64,000 bases of DNA from Orbilia blumenaviensis (GCA_036872755.1 JAVHNS010000003.1:868001-932000), one strand, 5' to 3'; numbered from the stretch's first letter, positions 11,927 through 25,818 are shown. A program made the numbers and translations. Notes: generated from the sequence alone by a model not told the origin.

Positions 11927-14900
11927 TGTGAAGGTAGTAGAATATATGGTCAGTGAAGTGAAGCCTTTGATGTTTCTATCCGATTATGATATCAACAGCG
12001 ATGATAAGTAATTGATGATTGGTGATTGATTGATTGAAGCTGGTGATGATGTTGATGATGATGTCTAAAGGAAATTCTGGAGATGACAGCGAGAGAGGGA
12101 AGCTATTATATACGGACAGCGTCATGACTTTGCCCGCAGCGGCTATGCAAAGGCAAATTCCCCATTACAAACCAGCACGAGAGACTGGAACTAGAACAAA
12201 ACTTCCTAAACCTTCAAACCCCGGCCACCTCCACTTGCTGCTGCGGCCTCCCCAGGCAAGCCAGCTCTAGCAATCGCTCGGTATTGCTGATTGTTTGATT
12301 CGAATCAGGCCAAAAGCAGAGTTTTCTGCTGCGGCTCCCTCTGGGCTCGTCGTTAATTCCCTCGAGTTGCTTGTTTTGAAAGTGGCCACACAGCCTCCCC
12401 CATTCGATTCCGCTCGACAGCGCTGTCGCTTCCCGTGGCATCCCACCAACCACCATTCTTGATCCCGTTCCAAAGCTCCAGCCTTTTGGTCAGCATGGGA
12501 CTCTTTCATTGTCCGCAGCAGTGTGCCACCAAAAAGTGTCTCTTGTGCTGGCGAACCCGAGTATACCGCGCGAGGTGTACCTCTATTTTGTATGGCATCT
12601 CGGCGGGCTGGGGCCTGACTGACTGGCCGACTGACCGACCGGCTGGCAGAACTGCTTCCACGGCAAACATTTGAACATGACCTCGTGCTGGCACGAGACG
12701 CTGTTGCAGGCAGAAAGCCGGCGATTGCCCATAACCTGATCGCTTTAGTTGGCATCCAAATCAGCCCGGAGTACTGCGGCATTCTCCAAAGGAAATGGCA
12801 TATAATTGGTCTCGGGAATATAATTGTTCTTTGTTCGATTTCCTGTGCAAACTGAAAGCCAAGCAAATCCGCATCACCAGCCTCGCAACAGGACGTCATA
12901 AAGGAGATTTTCATATCTCCGTGATTGTTTCCAGTCCGTTTGGTTAAAGTCCTCAAACCAACTATTGAGTCTATCATAGATTTCAGGAGGGACTTGAAGG
13001 TGTGGCGCTCGTGGCGGTGCTAGGATTTTAGGGGAGCCCTTTGGCCCGGTATGTGCATACACAACCTTCAACCATGATACCTTGCCGCACTGCCCTTCGG
13101 ATCCCTTGCAATCCGATGCGACTCTTCTTTGACGTGGCCAGCCTAGCCGCTCACTGCCATCGGAAATGAGATTTTGATGAAAGCAGAGCCAACAAGAAAA
13201 CAAATTCACTGCGGACGCCCCGCCTACTACGCAACTTTAATTCCTGCGCCTGGTGATGGCCGCCCATCTTTGCGCGTATGGTGTATTACTGTGCCTGACA
13301 AAATACGTGGAGTAGAGGCCCATAGCGCCCCCTCTCCCCGGGGCGGTCACCCACCGGCGTGTAGTAATACGAAACCCTCATCTAAACGATATCGAGCGGA
13401 GATTTGACATAACAACTCACTCGCGTTATGTTGGGAGGCTTTCAATGCCCTGAAGAGAAAGAATTGAAATTAACAAGATTACAGTTGACCGTTTCCAGCT
13501 GAAAACCCCCAACACATGATATTATAAGCCTCGAAGGCTTAGTGAGTTAATCATTCCACTACAGCACAAATCCCGGAAGGGATGCCTGATGAATCATGAA
13601 ATATTATTTTCATTAGAACTAGCCCTTGACATAATATCGCAATAAACCTTTTTATGCAACTGGCTTATTGGGAAAAGGGTTTGGGGCGATTGGTCGGTAG
13701 ATCATTGACAAGAGGGTTGTCCAAAGCACCCTGGTGGAATGTGCAACCGATGCAAGGCCTGCGCCTACGGGTTCACGAGCCTGTTTTACATGGACTGTTA
13801 TACAACAACCACTGCTTGCAATTTCAAAAAATGACAAGCCGTTAGTAGAAGAGTAATCTGTCATGCGTTGTGCCACGTTGGTTGGTAACGGAAAGGCAGG
13901 ATCATGGGGTATACTGTTGGTGGTAGCACTGATTGGTGCATTCCTGCAGCCGGAATTTTTAGGGGCGAATATACCGAACTAGACTTCGCCAGTCTTTGTT
14001 TGAGGATTACACACCGCTGTTAATCGTGGGTCCGATGCTGCTAGGGCAGGACAGGGCAAGGCGCAAGTGATCCATGATCCTTGAAAGGACAAGCCCAACA
14101 TATCTCAGGATTTGAATTCAGATCCATTTTCTGAAACGCTTTATATAATGTTAGTAATGGGGATGTCTAGATTACTGAATTCCTAATTATCAAATGGTCT
14201 AGAAATTTTGAACTGGAGATACAGCGCAGTTGATGGCTGAGGTTGAATACCATCTGGATTGACGAGGCCATGTTAGCTACATTAAGCTGAATCGGCCGTC
14301 AACGCAGCTACTCTGTTGCATTTTTGGAATAGCAAGAACGAAGTCAGTTACCTAGGGATATACTTAAGTACTCACGGGTGTGACCTGGTGTTTCGCAATG
14401 AGCTTTAGCAACATATTTTCTAAATTTAAAGAGGTTTAGATCGTTTGTACGGTCGAGTAGAGTAATTGTCTTGCAAGCTTTAAAGTAGTGGTGGAGGAGG
14501 ACAGGGAAATTGATTTTGTCAGCCGGCACGAACCGTGAAAAGAGCTTCAGAGAAATACCTACCTAGGTATATACTTGGATTTAGTGCTAACATGCTTCTC
14601 TGTTACTTAGTTGATATCGGCGAGTATCCATATTATATCTCATATATTTGGTTTTGACAGGCTGTTACCGGCAGCCAGGGCCCAAAGCTCATTTTCTACC
14701 ATACGGGGTTTTGGCTGGTTTCTCAAGACGGGTTATAGAAAAAGGGAGCTTAAAACAGTATAAATAATGATTCGAAAGGAAATGGGACCGCTCGCTTTCT
14801 TTTTAAAATTCTTTAATAATATTCGGAATCAGTCCCGAGAAAGTACACAAAACCCTACGGTAACTAGGCAAAGAGGCCGAGAAGCGGAATATTTTGGAAT

Positions 14901-15078
14901 CTGAAGTCGATTATATGTGCCAGTATGAATGTGGCATGCCTCCTAACACGTATTAGTATTTCCGGGGTAATATGATATAAAATTCCTGATATCTCACTTT
15001 TCAACCTGGATCTAAAACCCTATTTCGAAACAAGTCTCTCAGTCCCGATCTTCTGTGATGTATATACGTATCGCACAT
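11927..15078. other. Calcipressin upstream region and gene-poor spacer
   Basis: A GA/TG-rich leader region lies at 12000-12120. A GC-rich stretch at 12180-13400 contains a 711-nt open frame (12267-12977, minus) with no family signature. A short repetitive ACTGACTGGC/GACCGACCGG block lies near 12616-12650. From 13400 to 15080 the sequence is AT-rich with a TACCTAGGTA palindrome at 14560-14569. No supported gene was found. Confidence 0.45.
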
Positions 15079-15638
15079 TTAACCTAAAAGGAATAAATGC
15101 ACAAAGTAATGGTGCATAGCTGTCTGAAAAAGACCTGGCGCAATGGTCAGTCCTATCGTTATCTTAAGGAAAGAGAGAGAGAGCTATACGTACTCAACAC
15201 TGGCTTTGAAGGCTTCGGCGACCCCCTGAGATTCCATCCCTTATCCCACATCATGGTAGCGACTATCTCTTTGAGAGACTTGTTTTTAATGCCTCTCATT
15301 ACCTTCGCGGAAATGACGGATTCAAACCCAGGGCCAAGAACCTCAAAAGCGTCCGAGCTTTGCCAAGATATCTAGTAGTCGCCTTATGGGCTCTTTTTGC
15401 GCCAGGAGTTTCCTCATCCAGGAATAGCTCAGCAAGGGCTTGGATTGCTGCAGGCTTTTTTGCAGTGAGCTTTTGAATGGACTCTCGTTTTTTAGCGGCC
15501 TCGCCAATTTGTGCTTCAGCAGCTTTCGCGCTTTTCTAAGAACTAGTTACGTTATTGTGGAACGTAGGTACTAGCGCTGGGGCTGTTATCGGTAAGGTCC
15601 TGAGCCGTGCTATTATCTGGCTGGGGAGTTTTTGACAT
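15079..15638 (-). pseudogene. Frameshifted remnant of an unknown small gene
   Basis: Three coding-like segments lie in order on the minus strand but in different frames. The first is an ATG at 15638 starting MSKTPQPDNSTAQDL and stopping near 15554. The second is an Ala/Lys-rich segment (about 15537-15370) containing GEAAKKRESIQKLTAKKPA. The third (about 15374-15194) reads SSDAFEVLGPGFESVIS followed by KSLKEIVATMMWDKGW. The third segment ends at a good donor (GTACGT at 15193). A 59-bp intron with a CTGAC branch and CAG acceptor leads to a short last exon (15134-15079). No believable introns bridge the first two junctions, so I infer two frameshifts. I do not recognise the family. A working gene with very short introns, or sequencing errors, are alternatives. 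Confidence 0.42.
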
Positions 15639-18600
15639 GCTGTAAGCTTCGAGGGTTTTGATAGGTCCGAGAGACTTTTGCAATAGGTTCCGGGGGGGCT
15701 AGGATGTCATGGGACAAGCCGACTTGAATCCTAGATGATGCTGGGTAGTTTGATGGATGGGAGCCTTTATTTTCATGCTTGCAGAAGACTTCGTCAGGGT
15801 GAAAACTGATCAGGCCTATGAGATTTTAACAAGTCTGGCTGTATCCTAGGCGATCGAGTCTACTGTTTCTAAATATGTTTCGCGTGGTAACTGTAGGAGG
15901 ACATAGATGGTGCCTAGTATAGGAGTCCACCGGTATCGTTTTGGTGTGTATATTCGTATATATGTATTCGCTTCTTGATTTGCTTCCCAAACCCATTTTG
16001 AGTACTTCGGTTCTATGTCGGTACATAGATGCATCGCTAACCAAGGATCTTTACTTGGAAAAACTCGGTGAATGTTTTCGGCCTGTGTTCGAAGACCTAT
16101 AGAAAATGTCGCAAAAATTTGCCGATAGGTTTGCGACATCTGGTTCAAGCTGTTAGTTTATAACTATGAGGCAATGCATTTGCGCGCGCGCACTAATTAA
16201 CCCCGCGGGCCCGTACTGTAGTTTTGTTATAATTGTAGTGAGTTAATAAAGTAGGTTTAAGTAAGGTCATGTTGCGAAGTATATATTGTAGAAGATAACC
16301 TGGCCTGGTTCGAGAGAGTGCTATTGCGTGCTTCCAGGGCAATTTGAGACATGTCAGTCAGTTTTAACATCCCCACTGGTGCCTGAACCTGATCTTTTTT
16401 TAACTGGGGTTACTCCTTTACTACCATGCAGGACGTATGCATAGTTTTAACTTGACACCTGTCTGATATTCGACATCTAATGTCGCTTGGATTAGGAGGC
16501 CGGTGGAGGCCATATAAAAGTTTTTTACAGGTACCGAAGGTGGATTGGGCAGACTCTGAGGCCGTCAAATACCCCGCGTGATATCCAATGTAAGACTATA
16601 GCTTTCTTGGTACCGTGGTGCAGACTAGAACTATATCGAGAGAGGATTCGAACAGTTCGTATGCAAATATATGAAAGTTTTCTGTGCGTGCTTGCGTGTA
16701 TACTGCTGCATAATGCATAATGTACAGTCGCCCTGAATAACGGTGCTGAAGGCAGAAATGTTCAGGACAAACCATATCTGCAAGCTGTGTGCATGCTTCA
16801 TTGCATGCATTGATAACGATGGAGTAGAGTCCGCCTTGTTTTTCCACGCTATAACGCTAGCTCGATTCATCGATTGCAGCTTTATGCACGGTTTGAACCA
16901 GAAGGTTGCCCGATGAACAAGTGGCTATCCTCAAAAATACATAGCATAGCCCTTAGGCTTGGGGGTATTTAAAAATACCACCCTCTGGAATGGAGGAAAC
17001 TGTATTTGCAAGCGTGGTGACTGAATTTTGCATATTTTAGTTCATCTCAATGCTCGAATGTTCTGGATCTATAGCTCGTCATTGCATTTTGCTATTTGTA
17101 TTCGAGCACAGGAAGACCACACATTTCCCTGGCTGTTCGAGGCTAGTATTACGTATGCTTTATATCTCCTAATCTCCTGCAGCATGTTGGATTAGTGGAT
17201 CAGTCACTGTACTGGCTCCCTTGCATATATGCGTACTTCTACATTTCTTCAGGATGGACATAATCACTGTGGTGGCACCAATGAAGCTATGCTGCCCAAC
17301 GAGACCAATGCTGCCCTGGATGTTGGAAAGTTTTGAAAAGGCTTCATTTCGATAACCGGATACTGCCGGCAACACACCGTCCCCATAATTATATAATGCA
17401 ACATGATATCGAGATATCCTGGGACTGAGCCCCTGGTTAATATCTGCGTGGCGAAATTTCCTGATGACGTTTAGGCTGACCTAGGTCAAGTCCGAACCAA
17501 GGGAAGACTCTAACACGAGGAGCATCATCGATACTAATACCCGTAGTTGTATATTGATGGCTAGTATACTTCGTGAGACATACCTCGATAATGCATTACA
17601 AAAACTTGATACTAGACAGAACTCTGGAACCTGATTTGTCGTAAATCCCTTCTTAGTTGACGCCAATCGCTATTCGAGCGGATAATGTGAAGCAATATAT
17701 GTCCAAGTACACACGCCCAACCACACGAAGTTTTCTCGCTCTAATTAAACGGAGTGGCGTCGCGGAGGTAGGTGGGCTAGTGGGACATCGAAATGGAATT
17801 TGAAACCGTCTACCTAAAGTATACTATATATCTGCGTATAGATATGATGATGATATCGATATCATGGTCTCGAATCAGATGGACTGTATTTAAATATTTT
17901 GGAAAAATGAGTTGATAAAAGGTTTTAAAATTAATGATTGTCGACATGTGTACTTGTGCTACGGCGGCAGGCCATACAACATCCTCCAGTGCCTTTCCGC
18001 AGTGCAGATATCTGCAATAAAGTGTTACCAGTGCAATACCGTGAATTCGCACACATGTAAACATTGTGTACGTAGATTATAATCGTATCTGCAGATGTTG
18101 TGTAATTGCATTGTGTAACCCAAATCATTACAGCCCAGTACCCTGCTACTAGTTTACTACGCCTAAATATTCAGAAGCCGCGCTAGCTCGTAAAAAAATT
18201 TAAACTTAGCACAACACTTACTAGGTAACCTATGGGTACCAAATATCCGACGACCGCTTTGTAAGTTCTGCCTTCCCGGAGCCTAGGCATATATACAGCG
18301 CGAAAAATATTTCGAAGTTTGCATGTAACCTATGGCATGCCGATCGGAGTCAAGAGGTAATGTTTTGCATAATTTGGCTGACTGTTCAGGCTTCAAAGGC
18401 TTTGGTCGAGTGGCCTCGCTTCGGACCATCTGCGAATCGTTTGAGCCTTACAGGTTTTGAACATGCACCCAATTGATAATGTTTGCCTGGCCTTAAGAGA
18501 TGTATGCGGATAGGCCGAGAGTCAGAGTATCTCACAGGAACCACGCATTCTTGGACCACGAGGATCCAGCGCATTCCATTCCCATTTGAGGATATGGCCG

Positions 18601-18985
18601 AGTTATCGCAAAACACCCAATAATGGGTCTCCGATTGGCTTGGTTCGCTTTCGCATTCATCCAGATTTTCAGACCTTCCCCTCTTTCTAGATCCCAAATA
18701 ATATTTATATGAGCGTCGGCCGCCCTATGTGTCTCCGAATATCCCCAAACACAAGCCAAGGGCAACGTCGAGAACCGATTCATATTTCAGCTCTCAATAA
18801 GAAATTGAACTGTTCATGGCCTATGACATATTCCTTTATACCTCCGCCCTGTTTATTTCTCTTTCCAATTTTCACCTTTCAGCTTCTTCTATCCCAACAT
18901 TAATATTATAATTCAAACCTATAACTGTCTTTCAAAACGTCTGGACTTGATCAGTCGCGGAAACTTGCAACACAATTCGATCAAA
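15639..18985. other. Gene-poor AT-rich spacer
   Basis: Only short ORFs are present. One at 15846-16148 (minus, 100 residues) reads somewhat protein-like, but it has no recognised domain and no clear splice partners. Otherwise I see nothing. The region just before 18986 is the likely Clr5-gene promoter and 5' leader. Confidence 0.5.
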
Positions 18986-21900
18986 ATGTCACAGCCTTCT
19001 TCAAGCTCTTCAACACATGCCCGTGCCAAACGTATTGGGGAGGACGACTGGGAGCGTCACAAAGACCGCATAATCCAACTATGGAAGGATCGAAAAAATA
19101 GTTTGCAACAAGTGAGGGAGATAATAGAGAGAGAAACAGGCTTTCATCCAACGTATGTCCTTTAGTAGACTCCACCCCATAATCAGCTAGTACAAGTGGG
19201 GAGTTTCAAGCTTCATGGATGGATATGTTATGCTCCAATATAATGCAATGAAGCTTGAAGGACATATTCCAAACAGATACATAGATATGAATAAATCCTG
19301 GACCGTAGTATGTACTAACATTATCCTTGCCAGGGAAAATCAATACAATCATAGACTCCGTAATGTTTGGAAAGTTCATAAGAATATTAGAGACGATGAA
19401 CTCAATGATATGATTGGAGAAATTGAGGAGCTGGAGGGGTCGGGTGGGGTGGGTATAATGATAAACCGAAACGGGAAGAGGATTTCTGCGGAAGATATCA
19501 AGCGAAAGAAAAAAAGAAAACATCTTCCTACTTTTGAAAGACTAGTCGTTCAACAGCAAGCTATAGCTCCGTGCCAAAAATCTGAAGGTAAAATTGATTT
19601 CGCAACACGAATGCAAAAAAAGTAAATTATTTTATTTATAAAAAAAACAATAACATACACTTTATACAACTTTGAAATTATATAGTAAAAAAGAAAAATA
19701 TTTATATTTTCATTTGAGAAAATTACTAATATTTTGTATACCAGTCTTTAACTATAATAATAATTTTAATACATTAAGATATTAAATAATAAAAATTTTA
19801 AAAATATTTTTTTTTAAGATTTACCTATGTTTTTTATATATTTATTTAAATTAATTTAATTATTTTAAATTTATTATTTATATATTTTAATTTAAACACT
19901 TTACAATAAAAGATATTTTTTAATAAAGTTTAAATATATTTTATTAAATTAAAATTAAAAAAATATAATAATTAATTTATTATATTAATTTTAAAAAATT
20001 ATAATTAATTTTTAATAAAATAAGTTATATATAATGAAATATTATCTTACATAAATAATAAAATTTTGTTTAAAATTTTAAAAATTTTAGTATAAAATTA
20101 AAAAAAATATTTCTTTAAAATATTACAATAAATATATTAATTAATATTACTTTTAATTATATAAAAAAAACTTTTTATTTTTTTTATAAAATAAATCCAA
20201 ATTATAATTTTAATATTTTTATATTTATAATATAAATTAATTAATTTTAAATTTTATTTTTAATTTAATTTTTAAAAAATTTAAATATTATTAAAATTAT
20301 TAAATTACTTAATTTAATATTTATTATTTTATATTTATTATTTTTAGTTTTCTAATATTAAATAACAACATACCTTTATTTAATTTAATTTAACTTACAC
20401 TTATTTAATAATTAAAAAAAATTTTTTTTTTATCTTTTATTTTTTAATATTTTTAATAATAAATATATAATAAAATAAATAAATTATAAATTATTAAATA
20501 TCAAAAAATTTAATATTAATATTGTTTAAAAAATTTTTATAAATTTTAAAAAAATATTATAATGTTATATAAATAATTTGTTATTTAAATATAATAATAT
20601 ATTTCTGTAAATATTTTTTTTAATAAATAATATAAATAGTTTTTATTTTTTTTGTTTTATGTAAAAAAATTTTAACAATTTTAAAAAATACTTTTATATG
20701 GTGTGTGGTAATTATTATACTCTCCATCACTTAATAAACACCTAAAATAATGTTTTTCTAAAGGATTGAAAGCTTGTAGTTACACTTGCGTACATACTGA
20801 ATAGCATCCAAATCAACAAACATTGTTTTTGTTTAATTTAATACAAATTAGTGGCGAAAAAATGAAATTTTACAAAGTGGTGTGAAAGACGACGTGTGGT
20901 TTGACATGAAAAAAAAGCTAATTACCTGCACACTTTTGGCCTAGTACTATAAAGCTTTAGAGAATAGTCAGTAATTCCTCTTTATCAGTTTTATCGAATT
21001 GTCTCAAAACTCAAAATAGGCTTAGGTGGCTGACTATGCTGCTTGTAGTTTGCACCGATGCATCAGATCCTAAAACTAAACGCAGAAACTTTACTATCGA
21101 GGTTGGCAATAGCAAGAATGTGCATTCATCCTCCCCTGATCCTCCAGGGCCCAACCTTCCGGATACTTGCACCACAAGCAGAGATGTCGATTCCAATTTA
21201 TCTCCTGACAATAGAATATATAACTACGCCTACACCCAGGAAAACGACGCTGAGGATCTTGTAAATACAGATTCTATCGGAAATCGTACGTATTAACATA
21301 CTTTTACCAGTGCTGCGGATATAAATACTAATGTCCGCGCATGCACAGTCGGCCAGGAATCCCCGGTGAGCTTTATAGAGATGATTAAAACGGAGAGGTA
21401 GGAGCCCATCATCTAGGGCAGCGTGGCTTAAAGTCTGTGCTAATGGATATTTCGGTTTAGCGCTCATACTGCTCCTGTTCGGGACTTGACCGAGGATCCC
21501 GGCAAATTGATTCTAGACGGACTCGACAAGCTATCCCTCGAGCCAAACTATAGAGACGGATTCGATCCTGATGCGCACCAGCCCTGTCGTCTAGTGCTAC
21601 CACCACACTCACAGGGGTCCATTGATCCTTCCGCTAGTCACTCTTACGAGAAGAGTCCCTCTCAGAATATCAACCCCTGCGGCCTAGACAATGATACATC
21701 CTGGGAGGCGTACTTCATTCGAATGGGGCCGGAGTTCAGCAAATACGTTCGGTTTCGCAAGTCAGAAGCGTACGAGTTTATCAATCTAGCGGGGTATATG
21801 AATCAAACAGGCCTGAAGGCGGAGGAATCTATTTGGGAAGGGATAGAGGGGTCCCTTAACTACGAACCTCTATCGCTCTCTGCTTGTCAGCAAATTCTGG

Positions 21901-23276
21901 ACCTAAAGGACCCGCTTACCGTAGGCTCAGAAACCATACGGTTTTGCGGTCAAGACATGAGTCAGGATGACCTTGCCATGGCTATGGCAGGGCTTCTAAG
22001 GCAGAACTTCCCAAAAATGAAAGCAGCATTCGACAGGATGGGTTCAACTGAAGAAAAATACATAGTCCCTACAGCAGAACCATTAACCTCCTGGGAAGGT
22101 GATACTATGACTTTTGATACTATCGACAAAGAGTCACCCCTCGAATTCAACACATTTGACAGCGTTGCCGTCCATTTACCCAGGTTCATCTCCATGTTTG
22201 GTCTGCGTCATATACTCACGGCGATCGCTTTCCAAGAGACCGCTCAGTATTTCAGTATGTCTCTTGAGGAGCCAGAAGACCGTATACTCGGTCCAGCCCG
22301 TGCATATCCCATAATAAACGAAATGTTGACTCTGGCTCTATCTATCTACATCGAGCTTGGAATGGGAGACCATGAGCTCGCAATCGACTGTTTAGAGCTG
22401 TTGCCGAGTATCATTGGTGAAGTCAGGCCGGATGACTATTTCGGGTCATTCACAGTAGCTCAGATTGCTCAACTGCTATATGATAATCTTTTGAAATCTC
22501 AGAGGAAAAATGGACCCTGCCATATTCGTACCTTCGTCGCTTGGGCCCAGACTACATCATTTTCATTGAGGATGTCGGTCGTGCCCGATTATATGGCTAG
22601 AATTGAATTTGATTCACTTGCGGGGTTTCTTCGTAGATGCAGTCAAGACAAGCAACCGAATGATGGAGTTCCAGGGATCTCCAATACCAAGCGCATGTCA
22701 TCTCCACAAAAAAGTGATAACTTACGGTGGTACCACATTATACGAGGAAATATGTTTGATATCATTCAAACATTAGAAGAGAAAGAGAAATTTGGTGAGG
22801 TCATTGAACTCCTGGACAAGATTGAGGGACTGGACGATGAGAACTCTGGTTGGCTGGAGAAGGACGACTTTCAAGTACAGATTACTCGCGGGCGGATATG
22901 CGGCAAGCTAGGAGACTATAAATCTTCCTTCCAAATTCTATTCCCTATAGCCGAGAAAATGCAGCGTTTGGAGATTGCAGATTGGGCTTTGTATGCATGT
23001 CGTGAAATTGGGGGAGTAACACTGCGGAGAGGGCCCGAAATATACAACTGTATTCAGCCAAGTTTCCTGGGGGTACTTTATGACTGGGAACGCGCTGGTA
23101 AACCCAACGACCATCGCTATTCCACATTGACTAAGGTATTTTCTCGCAACTGGGATCAATATTTATGTGTTCTGGCACTTAGGTCTCTTGGGTGGCCGTT
23201 TATCAATAGCATCCAAGAATGGATTCACCTCCAGAATGCTTCCAGGGATGGTGAAGTAAGATTCCAGGACGCCTGA
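18986..23276 (+). CDS. Clr5-domain protein, 4 exons, one very long AT-rich intron
   Basis: Proposed exons are 18986-19152, 19334-19621, 21020-21289 and 21461-23276, giving 846 residues with consistent phase-2 junctions throughout. The Clr5 domain is split by intron 1: DDWERHKDRIIQLWKDR and VREIIERETGFHPT in exon 1, then ENQYNHRLRNVWKVHKN in exon 2. Intron 1 has a perfect TACTAAC branch at 19313-19319. In fission yeast, Clr5 is a silencing factor, and in filamentous fungi the domain heads large proteins of unknown function. The rest is a mostly helical region of the kind found behind Clr5 domains. Intron 2 (19622-21019) contains the extreme AT tract and is about 1.4 kb. Its acceptor could also be 21024-21025 in the same phase. 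If intron 2 is not removed, the product stops just after 19621. The 3' exon alone is a 597-codon open frame. Confidence 0.78.
19624..20700. repeat. Extreme AT-rich tract inside intron 2 of the Clr5 gene
   Basis: Counting by hand, 19801-20700 has 44 G or C in 900 bases (about 5%), and row 20221-20280 has none. The edges are abrupt against flanks of ordinary composition. It contains only A/T words such as TTTAAAATTTT and no ORF. It could be a RIP-degraded insertion, a mitochondrial-type AT insertion, or an expanded intron. Confidence 0.9.
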
Positions 23277-23523
23277 TACCATGATATCAAGGGAAATTAG
23301 TTCCGTTCGTAGTTGTAGCAGCTGGTTTACGAGACAAGTTTGGCATATTTGTATTGTTTCTATCCTTTATGTTGTGGAGACAGACTGATATCACAAATTT
23401 AAGCACATAGTTATTTTAGATTGACAGCAAAACCTTAATTAATATAAGAATATATGCAAACAGTATAATCTTACACCCAAGGGGCCCTTGTAGAAAGCGG
23501 TAGCTTTGCCATCCGATTGTGAG

Positions 23524-25115
23524 TTATGTAGATGTTGTCCCCCCTCGCCTCTTTGTTTCTGCCTCCGCTCTCCATCTTGCCCCCAATCCCCATTGTATAC
23601 CTAGCAGTAATAACCCAGTGCCTTGTACTACTGCACAAACGGAAAATGTCAATCCTACACCAATACCATTAATCATAGGCATGACAAAACTTGTACCCCC
23701 CGCCGCAAACAAACATCTCGCAAGGTTAAGGCTAGCACTTGCGGCCGCGCTACGGTCGTGAAATGCGTCAACTAGATAAGTCGCGACAACTGAATATGTG
23801 GAAATCGCAGTCCAACCAGTAATAAAGGTGGATATAATCGGTAGGGCGATGTGCACTTTTTGCGGATAGTGGATCGTCCAACCGAAAACCAGGATAGATA
23901 TGCATTGCAATATTGAAAAAAGGGGCATAAGCCTAAGGCGGGCTCTCTCTAGTGGAAAATCGGATTCCTGGCTCGTACAGGCCGTTTCGCCTGGTTCGGT
24001 ATCGGTAGTTAAATTAGACTCATACTGGGTTCTAACACGGCGGTAATCAATGTCGAGGATTTTTCCAGTGACCAATGTACCAACTATAGACCCCACACCA
24101 TTTGCAATAAACGTGAGACCAATTTCTGTTTCCCCTAGTCCATATCTTTCCTCAAAAAGGCTGGACATAGCCGTAATGCTCATTTGCCATACTGCATAGT
24201 AAATGGCGAGAAACACTATAATCGGGGCTGCTTGTTTGCTGGTGAGAATACGAAATGGGCCTAAGATATCAACATGCTTCCGCGCTGGATCACTGTTGAT
24301 ATCTGAACGTGTGTCCGGCTCCCACTTGGTCTTGCTAGTTTTTTGGTATAGGTTTAACGGAAACTTGGCTATCAAGCTCGATGGTTTCTTGCTTCCGTCC
24401 CCAACAATCGATCTCAATGTCTCAGGTAGCAACAGGATCAAAACCAGCAAGAATATGCCACTGTAAATGGCCAAAAACCAAAATATGGCGCGCCATCCCA
24501 GAGAGCCAGCCAATGCGCCTCCGATTACTGGCCCAACGGCGACAGGCACTAATAAACCTGCCTGAAAGACACCCATGAACCCGCCGCGGTTGGCGCGGGT
24601 GGTAATATCGCCGATGACTCCAGAGCCAATCGCAATCGTACTTGCACTGCCCGTACTTTGTAGACACCTAAGAACTACCAGTGTAGTATAGTTCTTTGAC
24701 TCGGCGAGGCCAACGCACGCGCCGAGAAACACTAGGAACGTGAAAAAATATGCAACCCGGCGTCCCTTCACATCGGAGATTGGACCCCAGAGGCTGGGTG
24801 CTATGCCTTGGAAAATAAGGTATGAAGTGACAGTAAGATTAATGAGGTCTATGGAAACGTTGAGGTCGTGCGCAATAGTTGGTAGCACAGGGAAATATAT
24901 GTTTGATGCGAAGCCGGAAACTATTTCCTTATTACTACGACATATAAAACCGTTCAAGTTGTCTTATGAATTGGGTACTTACAAGTTGCTGCTATAGAGA
25001 CTACGAAGATAATCAACGCTCTCTGTCGAGAATCAAATATGCTATAGGTAGGTTCTGAGTTCGTTGGTGTGATCGGGTCATTTGGCGAGGCATTCTCTGT
25101 TGTATTTTTTGTCAT
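23524..25115 (-). CDS. MFS drug:H+ antiporter (DHA1, Qdr-like), 2 exons
   Basis: Exons are 25115-24983 and 24920-23524 with a 62-bp intron, giving 509 residues. Twelve hydrophobic helices are visible, with the first interrupted by the intron. Loop 2-3 carries the MFS motif A as GPISDVKGRR, and helix 5 carries the antiporter motif C as VAVGPVIGGALAG. The order and length match fungal DHA1 multidrug or metabolite exporters at the plasma membrane. A hydrophilic central loop (about residues 215-255) separates the halves. The start at 25115 gives a short cytosolic tail (TKNTTENASPND). It is convergent with the Clr5 gene (247 bp between stops) and sits next to a Zn2Cys6 regulator, a pairing common in export or metabolite clusters. 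No biosynthetic enzyme is nearby, so the substrate is unknown. Confidence 0.9.
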
Positions 25116-25818
25116 AGTTTGTGTTGTCCGGAATCGGATGTTGGCTCAATGGCCGACAAGCGCAATATTGCTGGTTCTATATATTGTTGACTATGCGATG
25201 AGAATTCTAGAATTTGTAGCCTATTTATCAGACACTAGTTAGATATTTGAAAGCTGCGAAATTATGTAATTTAGCGGACTTTCAAAAAATTCCGCCCGTA
25301 TTTATATGGCCATGCAAACCGATACTAAACCCGAAGGCGGTGAGTCAGCTTTGCATGTGGAGCCGGAGCCCGACGTTTCTAGTTCGGGGTTCAAGGAGCT
25401 GAGAGGGGGCTCAATCCCGAAGTAACAACCACATGGAATAGGAGTCTCGGAACTCAGAACTTTAAAAGTTACACAGAGAAGGGCAATTGAGTCCACCTGA
25501 GGAACATTACTCCATTCACAATAAAGGGTTCGCAATAAAGAGTTAGAATACGGAGCTCACCAAATGGATTTAATATATATATAGAGAGGGAGTTTGCAAA
25601 ATATTAAATGCGCAATGTAATTAGGCATTCTAGATTTCCGACTTTATGATGCAATTGCAAATACTTTGATGTTTTGGCTAAGAAGAAATGGCACCAGCCG
25701 AGCCGCCACAAAGTAGTGTCGCTTTCCACCAAAGCTATGCAATCCTCAACTTAGACTGAATGAAGATTATTATAAACGCTGTTAAGGATACAACTGAAGG
25801 CTAAACCTTTATCACCAA

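Noticed and set aside
12267..12977. 711-nt open frame on the minus strand upstream of calcipressin
   Set aside because: GC-rich region where long frames arise easily. The translation is irregular with no domain, and frames on the other strand are equally open.
16620..16720. Possible tRNA on the minus strand, with TGTTCGAATCC resembling a B box near 16645
   Set aside because: The TpsiC stem does not pair, and no A box or acceptor stem could be drawn.
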